This document shows positions 53,036-60,962 of a stretch of 64,000 nucleotides of DNA, piece by piece (the stretch's first letter is position 1; every line of letters starts with the position of its first letter). Both the position numbers and the translations under genes were made by a program. The DNA is from Dyella_B sp035690825. Its GTDB lineage: Bacteria > Pseudomonadota > Gammaproteobacteria > Xanthomonadales > Rhodanobacteraceae. Where the stretch lies: positions 1-64,000 of the forward strand of contig NZ_JBQCHP010000096.1 in NCBI RefSeq assembly GCF_051954575.1, written 5' to 3'. A model generated the notes under the pieces. That model searched no databases and had not been told where the DNA came from. It saw only the letters and a program-made list of their open reading frames with translations.

Positions 53036-53182
53036 AAAAACTCAGTACTCAAATGACGGCCGTCAGCACCTAGTAAGCCATGATGCGATGGGCTTAGTGC
53101 ACGGCCGCTGGTTGCAGCTGTACTGGATAGTGCGATAGCAACCAAGCTTTCCAGACGTTCCACCGATTACAAGTCATTCGGG

Positions 53183-54355
53183 CTATTTCAACGCAGCCGC
53201 TAGTTCTTCCTTGAGATCCTCTACATCCTCAACGCCGACGGACAATCGGATCAGCCCATCGGTGATCCCTAAACGCTTACGATTTGCCGGCGGAATCGAC
53301 GCATGAGTCATGATGGCCGGATGCTCAATCAAGCTTTCCACGCCACCGAGCGACTCTGCCAGAGCAAACAGCTCACAACGCTCAAGCACTTTGGTAGCTC
53401 TCTTTGCCCCCCCCCTCACCTCTGCACTGATGATGCCTCCGAAACCATCCATCTGGCGACGTGCAAGAGCATGTTGCGGATGATTCTTGAGGCCAGGATA
53501 GATCACTCTGTCAATGGCCGGGTGTCTTTCCAGCCATCGAGCAAGCTCCAACGCGCCGTCACAATGCGCCTTCATGCGCAGATGCAACGTCTTTAACCCA
53601 CGCATAGCCAGGAATGCATCGAACGGCCCAGCGATAGCCCCGACCGAGTTCTGCAGGAATGCCATTTGCTCGGCCAGCTCCCGATTACCAGCTATGACAA
53701 TCCCGCCCACGATGTCCGAGTGGCCATTGAGATACTTGGTGGCCGAATGCAGTACTAGATCCGCCCCCAACTCCAGGGGACGCTGCACGATGGGTGAGCA
53801 GAAAGTGTTATCGACGACCAGGATAAGACCGTGTTTTTTTGCAAAAGCTGCCACCTTTCGCAGGTCGACCAGCTTCAGCATAGGATTGGTCGGAGTCTCC
53901 GCCCAGATCATCCGGGTATTGGGCTTCAGCGAGGCCTTCAGTGCGTCGCCGTCGTTCAGATCGATGAAGCTGAAGTCCAGACCAGCGGACCGGCGGCGGA
54001 CGCGCTCGAAGAGCCGATAGCTGCCGCCGTACAGATCGTCCATGGCGATGATGTGGCTGCCCGAATCGAGCAGGTCGAGCACGGTGGCCGCTGCTGCCAG
54101 GCCGGAGGCGAACGCAAAGCCGGCCACACCCCCTTCCAGATCCGCCACGCACCGTTCATAGGCCATGCGGGTGGGGTTCTGCGTTCGCGAGTATTCGAAC
54201 CCCTTGTGCTTGCCTGGGCTTTGCTGGACGTAAGTCGACGTAGCGTAAATGGGGGTCATGATGGCCCCGGTACTGGGGTCCGGCCGCTGTCCGGCGTGGA
54301 TGGCGCGGGTGCCCAATCCTAGTGTCTTCGTCTTGCTGCGACTCTTGGTGGCCAT
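53183..54355 (-). CDS. metB: Cystathionine gamma-synthase/gamma-lyase family PLP enzyme
   Basis: A 390-residue Cys/Met-metabolism PLP enzyme. The PLP lysine is K207 in LHSATKYLNGHSD; other motifs are TLGLGTRAIHAGQ, YSRTQNPTR and ESLGGVESLIEHPAIMTHAS. Sequence alone does not separate synthase (metB) from lyase (cysteine from cystathionine); the metB name follows the Xanthomonas lps border gene. The frame opens at 54388, but MATKSRSK at 54355 is likely the start. It is divergent from rmlB, with about 290 bases between. Confidence 0.88.
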   Translation of the reverse strand: MATKSRSKTKTLGLGTRAIHAGQRPDPSTGAIMTPIYATSTYVQQSPGKHKGFEYSRTQNPTRMAYERCVADLEGGVAGFAFASGLAAAATVLDLLDSGSHIIAMDDLYGGSYRLFERVRRRSAGLDFSFIDLNDGDALKASLKPNTRMIWAETPTNPMLKLVDLRKVAAFAKKHGLILVVDNTFCSPIVQRPLELGADLVLHSATKYLNGHSDIVGGIVIAGNRELAEQMAFLQNSVGAIAGPFDAFLAMRGLKTLHLRMKAHCDGALELARWLERHPAIDRVIYPGLKNHPQHALARRQMDGFGGIISAEVRGGAKRATKVLERCELFALAESLGGVESLIEHPAIMTHASIPPANRKRLGITDGLIRLSVGVEDVEDLKEELAAALK

Positions 54356-54646
54356 GGCGAAGCTCAGTCCCCGAGATAAAACGGTCATCTTAACCTGACA
54401 GGCCGAAAATCGCAGAATAGGCGCCTGAGATTCCGTTCAGCATGCTTGCTTTGCGCATCCTCCCCTGGCCGGCTCAACGCACCGCTCGCTAGCTAAATAC
54501 CACCATCTTCGCCGAGGCAAACGACGAACCGCCCGGCAAGCGTCGATACTTTGACCTCAGCCTATTGCTTGCCCGCTCCCCGCAGACTGTTTCCCGGCCC
54601 GATCAATGGCAAACTATCCGCTGGCTGCGTAGCAAAGCAGGGCTTG

Positions 54647-55717
54647 ATGAATCCCCCATCTTCAGACGCCAAAACCTGGCTCGTTACCGGTGGTGCCGGC
54701 TTTATCGGCGCCAATTTCGTTCTCAAGGTGATCGCCGACGGTGTACGCGTCGTCAACGTCGACAAACTCACCTATGCCGGCAACTTGGACACGCTCGCCC
54801 CCCTCGCCGGCAACGATCGTCACATTTTCGTTCAGGGAGATATCAAGGACCGGGCGCTCTTTCAGCGTCTGCTGACGGCGCACAAGCCGGAGGCGATCAT
54901 CAACTTTGCGGCCGAATCGCACGTTGACCGGTCCATTGATGGTCCAGCGGCCTTCGTCGAGACCAATGTTGTCGGCACGTTGAGCCTGTTGGAGGCCGCA
55001 CGCGACTACTGGCGCTCAATGGAAGGTCCGGAACGCGATCGCTTCCGATTTTTGCATGTATCGACGGACGAGGTTTACGGCAGCCTGGGGGACGAGGGAC
55101 GCTTCACGGAAGCGACCGCTTATGCTCCTAATTCCCCCTACTCCGCGTCCAAAGCAGCCTCCGACCACTTGGTGCGCGCCTTCCATCACACTTACGGCCT
55201 GCCCACGCTGACCACCAATTGTTCCAACAATTACGGGCCCTATCAGTTTCCGGAGAAGCTGATCCCGCTGGTCATCCAGAAGGCGTTGCACGGTGAACCG
55301 CTGCCTGTGTATGGAGATGGCTTGAACATTCGCGATTGGCTGTACGTGGGTGATCATTGCTCTGCCATAAAGAAGGTGCTGGAACGTGGTCGGGTCGGAG
55401 AAACCTACAACGTGGGCGGCAATGCGGAGCGCACCAATATCGACGTGGTGCGCACTATCTGCTCCCTGCTTGATGCGCGCCGTCCGCTACCCAGCGGCAA
55501 GCCTCACGACAGCCTGATCACCTTCGTAAAAGACCGCCCCGGCCACGATCGACGCTATGCCATCGACGCCAGCAAGCTGCAGCACGAGCTGGGCTGGCAG
55601 CCGGCGCAGACGTTCGAAACTGGGATCGCGCAGACGGTGGATTGGTATTTGTCCAACCAGACCTGGATACAGCGCGTACTCGATGGCAGCTATCGCATGG
55701 AACGGCTCGGCGCATGA
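54647..55717 (+). CDS. rmlB: dTDP-glucose 4,6-dehydratase
   Basis: A 356-residue SDR enzyme making dTDP-4-keto-6-deoxyglucose, step two of dTDP-L-rhamnose synthesis. It has VTGGAGFIGANFVL at residues 13-26, HVSTDEVYGSLG, YSASKAASDHLVRA and NCSNNYGPYQFPEKLIPL. The frame extends to 54551, but the ATG at 54647 with AGGG upstream is preferred. The stop overlaps the rmlA start (ATGA). Confidence 0.97.
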   Translation: MNPPSSDAKTWLVTGGAGFIGANFVLKVIADGVRVVNVDKLTYAGNLDTLAPLAGNDRHIFVQGDIKDRALFQRLLTAHKPEAIINFAAESHVDRSIDGPAAFVETNVVGTLSLLEAARDYWRSMEGPERDRFRFLHVSTDEVYGSLGDEGRFTEATAYAPNSPYSASKAASDHLVRAFHHTYGLPTLTTNCSNNYGPYQFPEKLIPLVIQKALHGEPLPVYGDGLNIRDWLYVGDHCSAIKKVLERGRVGETYNVGGNAERTNIDVVRTICSLLDARRPLPSGKPHDSLITFVKDRPGHDRRYAIDASKLQHELGWQPAQTFETGIAQTVDWYLSNQTWIQRVLDGSYRMERLGA

Positions 55718-56601
55718 ATACACGCAAGGGGATCATCCTGGCCGGCGGCTCCGGCACTCGGCTCTATCCGATTACGCAGGCGATTAGCAAGCAACTGCTG
55801 CCGGTCTACGACAAACCCATGATCTATTACCCGCTGTCCGTGCTGATGCTGGCAGGCATGCGCGAGATCCTGATGATCAACACGCCGCATGAGCAAGCGC
55901 TGTTCCAGCGCCTGCTGGGCGACGGTTCGCAGTGGGGCATTGACATCCGGTATTCCGTGCAGCCGTCGCCCGATGGTCTTGCGCAAGCCTTTGTTATCGG
56001 CCGTAATTTCGTGAGTAATGCGCCGAGCTGCCTGGTGCTCGGCGACAACATTTTTTACGGGGTCGGGCTTACGGAGCGCCTGAAGCGCGCGGCGACGCGA
56101 CCACATGGCGCCACCATCTTCGGCTACTGGGTCAAGGATCCGCAGCGTTACGGGGTTGCGGAATTCGACGGCGAAGGGCGTGTGATAGGCATCGAGGAAA
56201 AGCCTGCGCAACCGAAGTCCCAATACGCCGTCACAGGGCTGTATTTCTACGATCAGCGGGTATGCGACTACGCCGCCAGCCTCAAGCCTTCTTCCCGTGG
56301 CGAGCTGGAGATTACCGATCTCAACCGTTGCTATCTTGAAGACGGCTCCTTGCACCTGGAGCAACTCGGCCGTGGCTACGCCTGGCTGGATACGGGCACA
56401 CACGAGTCCATGATGGAAGCAGGCAACTACATCCAGACCATCGAAAACCGGCAAGGGCTGAAAGTCTGTTGCCCTGAGGAAATCGCCTATCTCAATGGCT
56501 GGATCGACGCGGAACAGGTCCTGCGCCTGGCGGCGCCCCTGATCAAGACCGGTTACGGGCAATACCTGGTTCAACTGGTCAACCAAGGGCCTGTGCGATG
56601 A
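55714..56601 (+). CDS. rmlA: Glucose-1-phosphate thymidylyltransferase
   Basis: A 295-residue nucleotidyltransferase, the first enzyme of dTDP-L-rhamnose synthesis, inhibited in the family by the end product. Motifs: ILAGGSGTRLYPIT, KPMIYYPLSVLMLAG, LGDNIFYG, IEEKPAQPKS and AWLDTGTHESMMEA. The ATG at 55714 overlaps the rmlB stop; longer frames upstream lie inside rmlB and are not used. Confidence 0.97.
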   Translation: MNTRKGIILAGGSGTRLYPITQAISKQLLPVYDKPMIYYPLSVLMLAGMREILMINTPHEQALFQRLLGDGSQWGIDIRYSVQPSPDGLAQAFVIGRNFVSNAPSCLVLGDNIFYGVGLTERLKRAATRPHGATIFGYWVKDPQRYGVAEFDGEGRVIGIEEKPAQPKSQYAVTGLYFYDQRVCDYAASLKPSSRGELEITDLNRCYLEDGSLHLEQLGRGYAWLDTGTHESMMEAGNYIQTIENRQGLKVCCPEEIAYLNGWIDAEQVLRLAAPLIKTGYGQYLVQLVNQGPVR

Positions 56602-57155
56602 AATCCATTCAGACGGCATTGCCGGGCGTGGTGGTCGTGGAACCCCAGGTTTTCGAGGATTCGCGCGGGTTCTTCTACGAGAGCCACCACGCAGCCAAGT
56701 ACGCCAAACTGGGCATCCACGCCAACTTCGTGCAGACCAACGTCTCGCGCTCGGCCAAGGGCGTGCTGCGCGGCTTGCACTATCAATGGCCGCACCCGCA
56801 AGGCAAGCTGGTCAGCGTACTGGAGGGGGAAGTCTACGACGTCGCGGTCGATATCCGGCACGGCTCGCCCACCTTCGGCCAATGGGTCAGCGCCATGCTT
56901 ACCGCCGACAATCATCGCCACATGTGGATTCCCGCCGGTTTTGCGCACGGCTTCTGCGTGCTTTCCGACTACGCAACCTTTACCTATCAGTGCACCACGC
57001 TGTATGACCCTGCAGCGGATGCTTCGATCTGCTGGAACGATGCCGCCATCGGTATCGACTGGCCAGTCAGCGACCCGGTGATTTCCGCCAAGGACGCCAA
57101 AGCGCCATTGCTTGCCGATGTTCCCGTCGACCGCCTGCCGCCGTTCGAAGCATGA
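56598..57155 (+). CDS. rmlC: dTDP-4-dehydrorhamnose 3,5-epimerase
   Basis: A 185-residue cupin-fold epimerase. It has DSRGFFYESHH, QTNVSRSAKGVLRGLHYQWP with the catalytic His, GQWVSAMLTADNHR and PAGFAHGFCVLSDYATFTY. Overlaps rmlA and rmlD by ATGA at both ends, so the rml genes form one translationally coupled unit. Confidence 0.97.
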   Translation: MKSIQTALPGVVVVEPQVFEDSRGFFYESHHAAKYAKLGIHANFVQTNVSRSAKGVLRGLHYQWPHPQGKLVSVLEGEVYDVAVDIRHGSPTFGQWVSAMLTADNHRHMWIPAGFAHGFCVLSDYATFTYQCTTLYDPAADASICWNDAAIGIDWPVSDPVISAKDAKAPLLADVPVDRLPPFEA

Positions 57156-58087
57156 ACATCTTGCTGCTTGGTGCGAACGGGCAACTTGGCCGCAGTTTTC
57201 TTGAGCATGGTGGGCTGGCAGAGCGGGGAATACTTTCCGCCGCTACCCGCGATGGCAGCCGTTTCGACGGCAAGCCTGCGGAAGTTGCTGATCTATCTCA
57301 AGCCGATGCGCTGCACGACCTGCTCGACCGGCTGCAACCGCGGGTGATTGTCAATGCCGCAGCGTATACGGCGGTGGATCGCGCGGAGAGCGAAGAAGCC
57401 CTTGCGACACGCATCAACGGCGATGCGGTCGGGGAGCTTGGCACATGGGCAGCAGTCCACGATGCGTTGGTGATCCACTATTCCACCGACTACGTTTTCA
57501 ACGGCAACGCCGACATACCGTACCCGACCGATGCCCCCACGGCGCCGATCGGTGCTTACGGGCGCAGCAAACTTGCCGGCGAACTGGCATTGCAGCGCAG
57601 CGGCGCGAAGCATCTGCTGCTGCGAACGGCCTGGGTCTACGCGCCGCACGGCCACAATTTTCTTCGCACCATGTTGCGTCTGGCGGCGGAGCGCGAAGAA
57701 ATCCGAATCGTGGCTGACCAACATGGCAGCCCCACCGACACGACGTTAATCGTGCGAGCTACCCTTGCCGCCCTCGATAAATGGCTGGACGCCGACCCGA
57801 TGCAGCGCGATCAAATGAATGGCACGCATCATCTGGTCGCCAGCGGCAGCACCACGTGGCACGGCTTTGCTGACGCCATCATGCGGGAAGCCACGGCGCA
57901 TGGGCTGCTCGCGCGCATGCCCAGGCTGATTCCCATCACCACCGCGGAATTTCCCACGCCGGCCCGCCGCCCAGCCTGGTCCGTACTGGACAACACCGGT
58001 TTTCAGCGGCAATTCGGCTATTCTTTGCCGGATTGGCGACAAGGTTTGAACCACATCATCAAGGCATTGGTCCCTAAAACATGTTGA
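57152..58087 (+). CDS. rmlD: dTDP-4-dehydrorhamnose reductase
   Basis: A 311-residue SDR reductase completing dTDP-L-rhamnose. Shows LLLGANGQLGRSFLEH at the N terminus, NAAAYTAVDRAESE, STDYVFNG, YGRSKLAGE and RTAWVYAPHGHNF. The first bases of manC overlap its 3' end by seven. Confidence 0.96.
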   Translation: MNILLLGANGQLGRSFLEHGGLAERGILSAATRDGSRFDGKPAEVADLSQADALHDLLDRLQPRVIVNAAAYTAVDRAESEEALATRINGDAVGELGTWAAVHDALVIHYSTDYVFNGNADIPYPTDAPTAPIGAYGRSKLAGELALQRSGAKHLLLRTAWVYAPHGHNFLRTMLRLAAEREEIRIVADQHGSPTDTTLIVRATLAALDKWLDADPMQRDQMNGTHHLVASGSTTWHGFADAIMREATAHGLLARMPRLIPITTAEFPTPARRPAWSVLDNTGFQRQFGYSLPDWRQGLNHIIKALVPKTC

Positions 58088-59493
58088 TTCCTCTTATTCT
58101 CAGCGGCGGCAGCGGAACCCGCCTGTGGCCGGTTTCGCGCAGGAACCTTCCCAAGCAGTTTCTCTCCTTGAGCGGCGATGGCACGCTTTTCCAGCAGGCC
58201 GTCACCCGTACCCAGAAGCTGCCGGAGGCCATGGCGCCTATCATCGTGGCCAGCGAAGACCACCGGTTCCTGGCCGCCGATCAGCTGCTGGAAGCGGGCG
58301 TACAAGGCGCCACCATCGTGCTGGAGCCGATCGCCCGCAATACCGCCCCGGCCATCGCACTGGGCGCCCTCAAGGCGGTGGAACGCGATCCGCAAGCCCT
58401 GCTGCTGGTGCTACCGGCCGATCATCTGATCGGCGACACCGAAAGCTTCGCCACCGCCGTACAGCAAGCCCTGCCCGCCGCCCGCGACGGCTGGCTGGTC
58501 ACCTTCGGCATCCGCCCCGATCGCCCTGAAACCGGCTTCGGTTATATCCGCCGCGCCGAGTCGATCGGCGGCGCCGCGTTCCGGGTCGAGCGCTTCGTGG
58601 AGAAGCCGGATCTGGCGACCGCCCAGGGCTACGTGAAAGACGGCGGGTACGACTGGAATTCGGGCATGTTCCTGTTCAAGGCGGCGCGCTATCTGGAAGA
58701 ACTCGGCCAGCACGCGCCGGAGATGCTCGAGGCGGTGCGCCAGGCGTATGCCACCGGGCATGGCGATCTGGATTTCGTGCGGGTGGATGCCGAGGCCTTC
58801 GCCAAGGTGCCGGACGATTCCATCGACTACGCGGTCATGGAAAAAACCTCGCGCGCCGCGGTGGTTCCGGTGAGCTGCGCGTGGAGCGATATCGGGTCGT
58901 GGTCGGCGCTGTGGCTGTCGGGTCGACACGATGAGCAAGGCAATCAGCGCGAGGGCGATACGCTCACAGTCAATACGCGCAACTCGCTGTTGCGTTCGCA
59001 CGATCGCCATATGATCGCCACCGTCGGCGTGGATGATCTGATCGTGGTGAGCACGCCGGATGCCACCCTGGTCGCGCATCGCGATGCCGCGCAGGACGTG
59101 AAGAAGGTGGTCGACCAGCTCAAGGCGTCCGGCCGCACCGAGCATTCGTTCCATCGCGTAGTGCATCGTCCGTGGGGCAGCTACGACTCGCTCGAAGAGG
59201 GCGGGCGCTTCCAGGTGAAGCGCATCGTGGTCAAGCCCGGCGCCAGTCTCAGCCTGCAGAAGCACCATCACCGCGCCGAGCATTGGATCGTGGTGTCAGG
59301 CACGGCCGAGGTCACCTGCGACGAAAAGGTGTTCCTGCTGGCGGAAAACCAGAGCACCTACATTCCGCTCGGCAGCGTGCATCGCCTGCGCAATCCGGGC
59401 AAGGTGCCGCTGGAGCTGATCGAGGTGCAGTCCGGCAGCTATCTGGGTGAGGACGATATCGTGCGCTTTGACGATGTGTACGGGCGGGCTTGA
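58081..59493 (+). CDS. manC: Mannose-1-phosphate guanylyltransferase / mannose-6-phosphate isomerase
   Basis: A 470-residue fused type II enzyme (XanB/AlgA type). The N-terminal nucleotidyltransferase has LSGGSGTRLWPVSR and PADHLIGD, and FVEKPD binds the nucleotide sugar. The C-terminal cupin isomerase begins near HRPWGSYDSLEEG and has GASLSLQKHHHRAEHWIVV with the metal-binding histidines. Supplies GDP-mannose to Gmd/Rmd in the leftward operon. It closes the rmlBACD-manC operon. Confidence 0.96.
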   Translation: MLIPLILSGGSGTRLWPVSRRNLPKQFLSLSGDGTLFQQAVTRTQKLPEAMAPIIVASEDHRFLAADQLLEAGVQGATIVLEPIARNTAPAIALGALKAVERDPQALLLVLPADHLIGDTESFATAVQQALPAARDGWLVTFGIRPDRPETGFGYIRRAESIGGAAFRVERFVEKPDLATAQGYVKDGGYDWNSGMFLFKAARYLEELGQHAPEMLEAVRQAYATGHGDLDFVRVDAEAFAKVPDDSIDYAVMEKTSRAAVVPVSCAWSDIGSWSALWLSGRHDEQGNQREGDTLTVNTRNSLLRSHDRHMIATVGVDDLIVVSTPDATLVAHRDAAQDVKKVVDQLKASGRTEHSFHRVVHRPWGSYDSLEEGGRFQVKRIVVKPGASLSLQKHHHRAEHWIVVSGTAEVTCDEKVFLLAENQSTYIPLGSVHRLRNPGKVPLELIEVQSGSYLGEDDIVRFDDVYGRA

Positions 59494-59555
59494 GCAGTTG
59501 TGCCTCCGTGCCGCTGATCTGTATTCACCTCTTTAAATCGTCGCCATGCAGAGTG

Positions 59556-59581
59556 GTCATTCCGGCGAATGCCGGAATGAC
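59556..59581. repeat. REP-like palindrome
   Basis: A perfect 11-base inverted repeat (GTCATTCCGGC and its complement) around GAAT, 62 bases after manC. This type of GTCATTCCGGC palindrome is dispersed in many proteobacterial genomes. It could end or stabilise the manC transcript. Confidence 0.6.
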
Positions 59582-59771
59582 GGTGAGGCACAATTAGTCT
59601 TCATGCACGTGGGCACAGCCACGCAGCGTGTGCTGCCCGCTTGAACCAGCACATGCGCCCCATATCTGCCACCTCTTCGACATCCATGCACCTTGATCTC
59701 GACGCCCAAGCCGGTTGCAATAGCGTCTAACCCTGCGTATCACATGGGTGCTTTGGCGCAAGGAATTCTGC

Positions 59772-60914
59772 ATGTTTCCTTTTTCGTTTTCTCCAACCGC
59801 ATACCGCGCGCTGACACGAGCCTGCCTGTCTCTTTTCGTGCTGTGCCTGCCGGCGATCGGCCTGGCCGGCTCCTCGCCTGCGCTGCCGCCGATCAAGCAC
59901 GTCTTCATCATCATGCTGGAGAACGAGTCCTATCCGGTCACGTTCGGGCCGCAGTCGATCGCGCCGTATCTCTCGCGCGAGCTGCCCAAGCAAGGTGCGC
60001 TGCTGCCGAACTACTACGGCGTCGGCCACTACAGCCTGGACAACTACATCGCCATGATCAGCGGCCAGGCGCCCAATCCAGCCACCCAGGGCGATTGCGT
60101 AACCTTCAGCGAATTCGTGCCGACCGGAAAAGCCGATGAAAACGGGCAGCTTCCAGGCACGGGCTGCGTCTATCCCAAGAGCGTGCATACCCTCGCCAAC
60201 CAGCTGACCGACGCCGGCTTCAGCTGGAAGGCGTACATGGAAGACATGGGCAAGGATCCCAAACGCGAAGCGGCCACCTGCGCGCATCCGGCCATCGGCA
60301 CGCCCGACCTCACTGAACATGCCGCGCCGAACGATCAATACGCAGCCAAGCACAACCCATTCGTGTATTTCCATTCGATCATCGACAAGCGCAAGTACTG
60401 CGACAGCCGCGTGGTGAACCTCGATCATCTCGCCAACGATCTCGCCAACATCGACAGCACGGCGAACCTCATCTATATCACGCCCAATCTCTGCCACGAC
60501 GGTCACGACGCACCGTGCAAGAACGGCGAACCGGGCGGTTTGATTTCCGCCGACGCGTTCCTGCGCACCTGGGTACCGCGCATCCTCAATGCACCGGCGT
60601 TCAAGAAAGATGGCCTCTTGATCGTCACCTTCGATGAAGGCAACGATGGCAAGGCCTGCTGCAACGAAAAACCGCTACCCGGCGGCCCGCAACCGGGTGG
60701 CCAGATCGGTCCCGGCGGCGGGCAGATCGGTGCGGTGCTGCTTTCGCCTTTCATTGCGCCCGGCACGCAATCGGATGTGGAATACAATCACTACAGCTTG
60801 CTGCGCAGCCTGGAGGACATGTTCGGGCTATCGCATCTGGGTTACGCGCAGGACAGTCAGTTGCACAGCTTCGGCAATGACGTGTTCACGGCGCATCCGG
60901 CCTCGTCCAAATAA
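59772..60914 (+). CDS. Exported phosphoesterase (acid phosphatase / phospholipase C family)
   Basis: A 380-residue protein with a signal peptide (LFVLCLPAIGLAGSSPA region). The mature part opens with IKHVFIIMLENESY, the metal-binding start of the phosphoesterase family (PF04185), followed by NYYGVGHYSLDNYIAMISGQ, DHLANDLA and VTFDEGNDGKACC. Likely a periplasmic or secreted acid phosphatase. The ATG at 59772 has GGA eight bases upstream; an earlier in-frame start at 59748 would precede the signal peptide. Convergent with the TonB receptor gene. Confidence 0.85.
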   Translation: MFPFSFSPTAYRALTRACLSLFVLCLPAIGLAGSSPALPPIKHVFIIMLENESYPVTFGPQSIAPYLSRELPKQGALLPNYYGVGHYSLDNYIAMISGQAPNPATQGDCVTFSEFVPTGKADENGQLPGTGCVYPKSVHTLANQLTDAGFSWKAYMEDMGKDPKREAATCAHPAIGTPDLTEHAAPNDQYAAKHNPFVYFHSIIDKRKYCDSRVVNLDHLANDLANIDSTANLIYITPNLCHDGHDAPCKNGEPGGLISADAFLRTWVPRILNAPAFKKDGLLIVTFDEGNDGKACCNEKPLPGGPQPGGQIGPGGGQIGAVLLSPFIAPGTQSDVEYNHYSLLRSLEDMFGLSHLGYAQDSQLHSFGNDVFTAHPASSK

Positions 60915-60962
60915 AAACCGGGCGGCTTGTCTTGTCGTCATTCCGATGGATGGCGAAGCGAA

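Noticed and set aside
53036..53182. JUMPstart/ops element before wzm
   Set aside because: I looked for GGCGGTAG-like sequence on the minus strand and found none.
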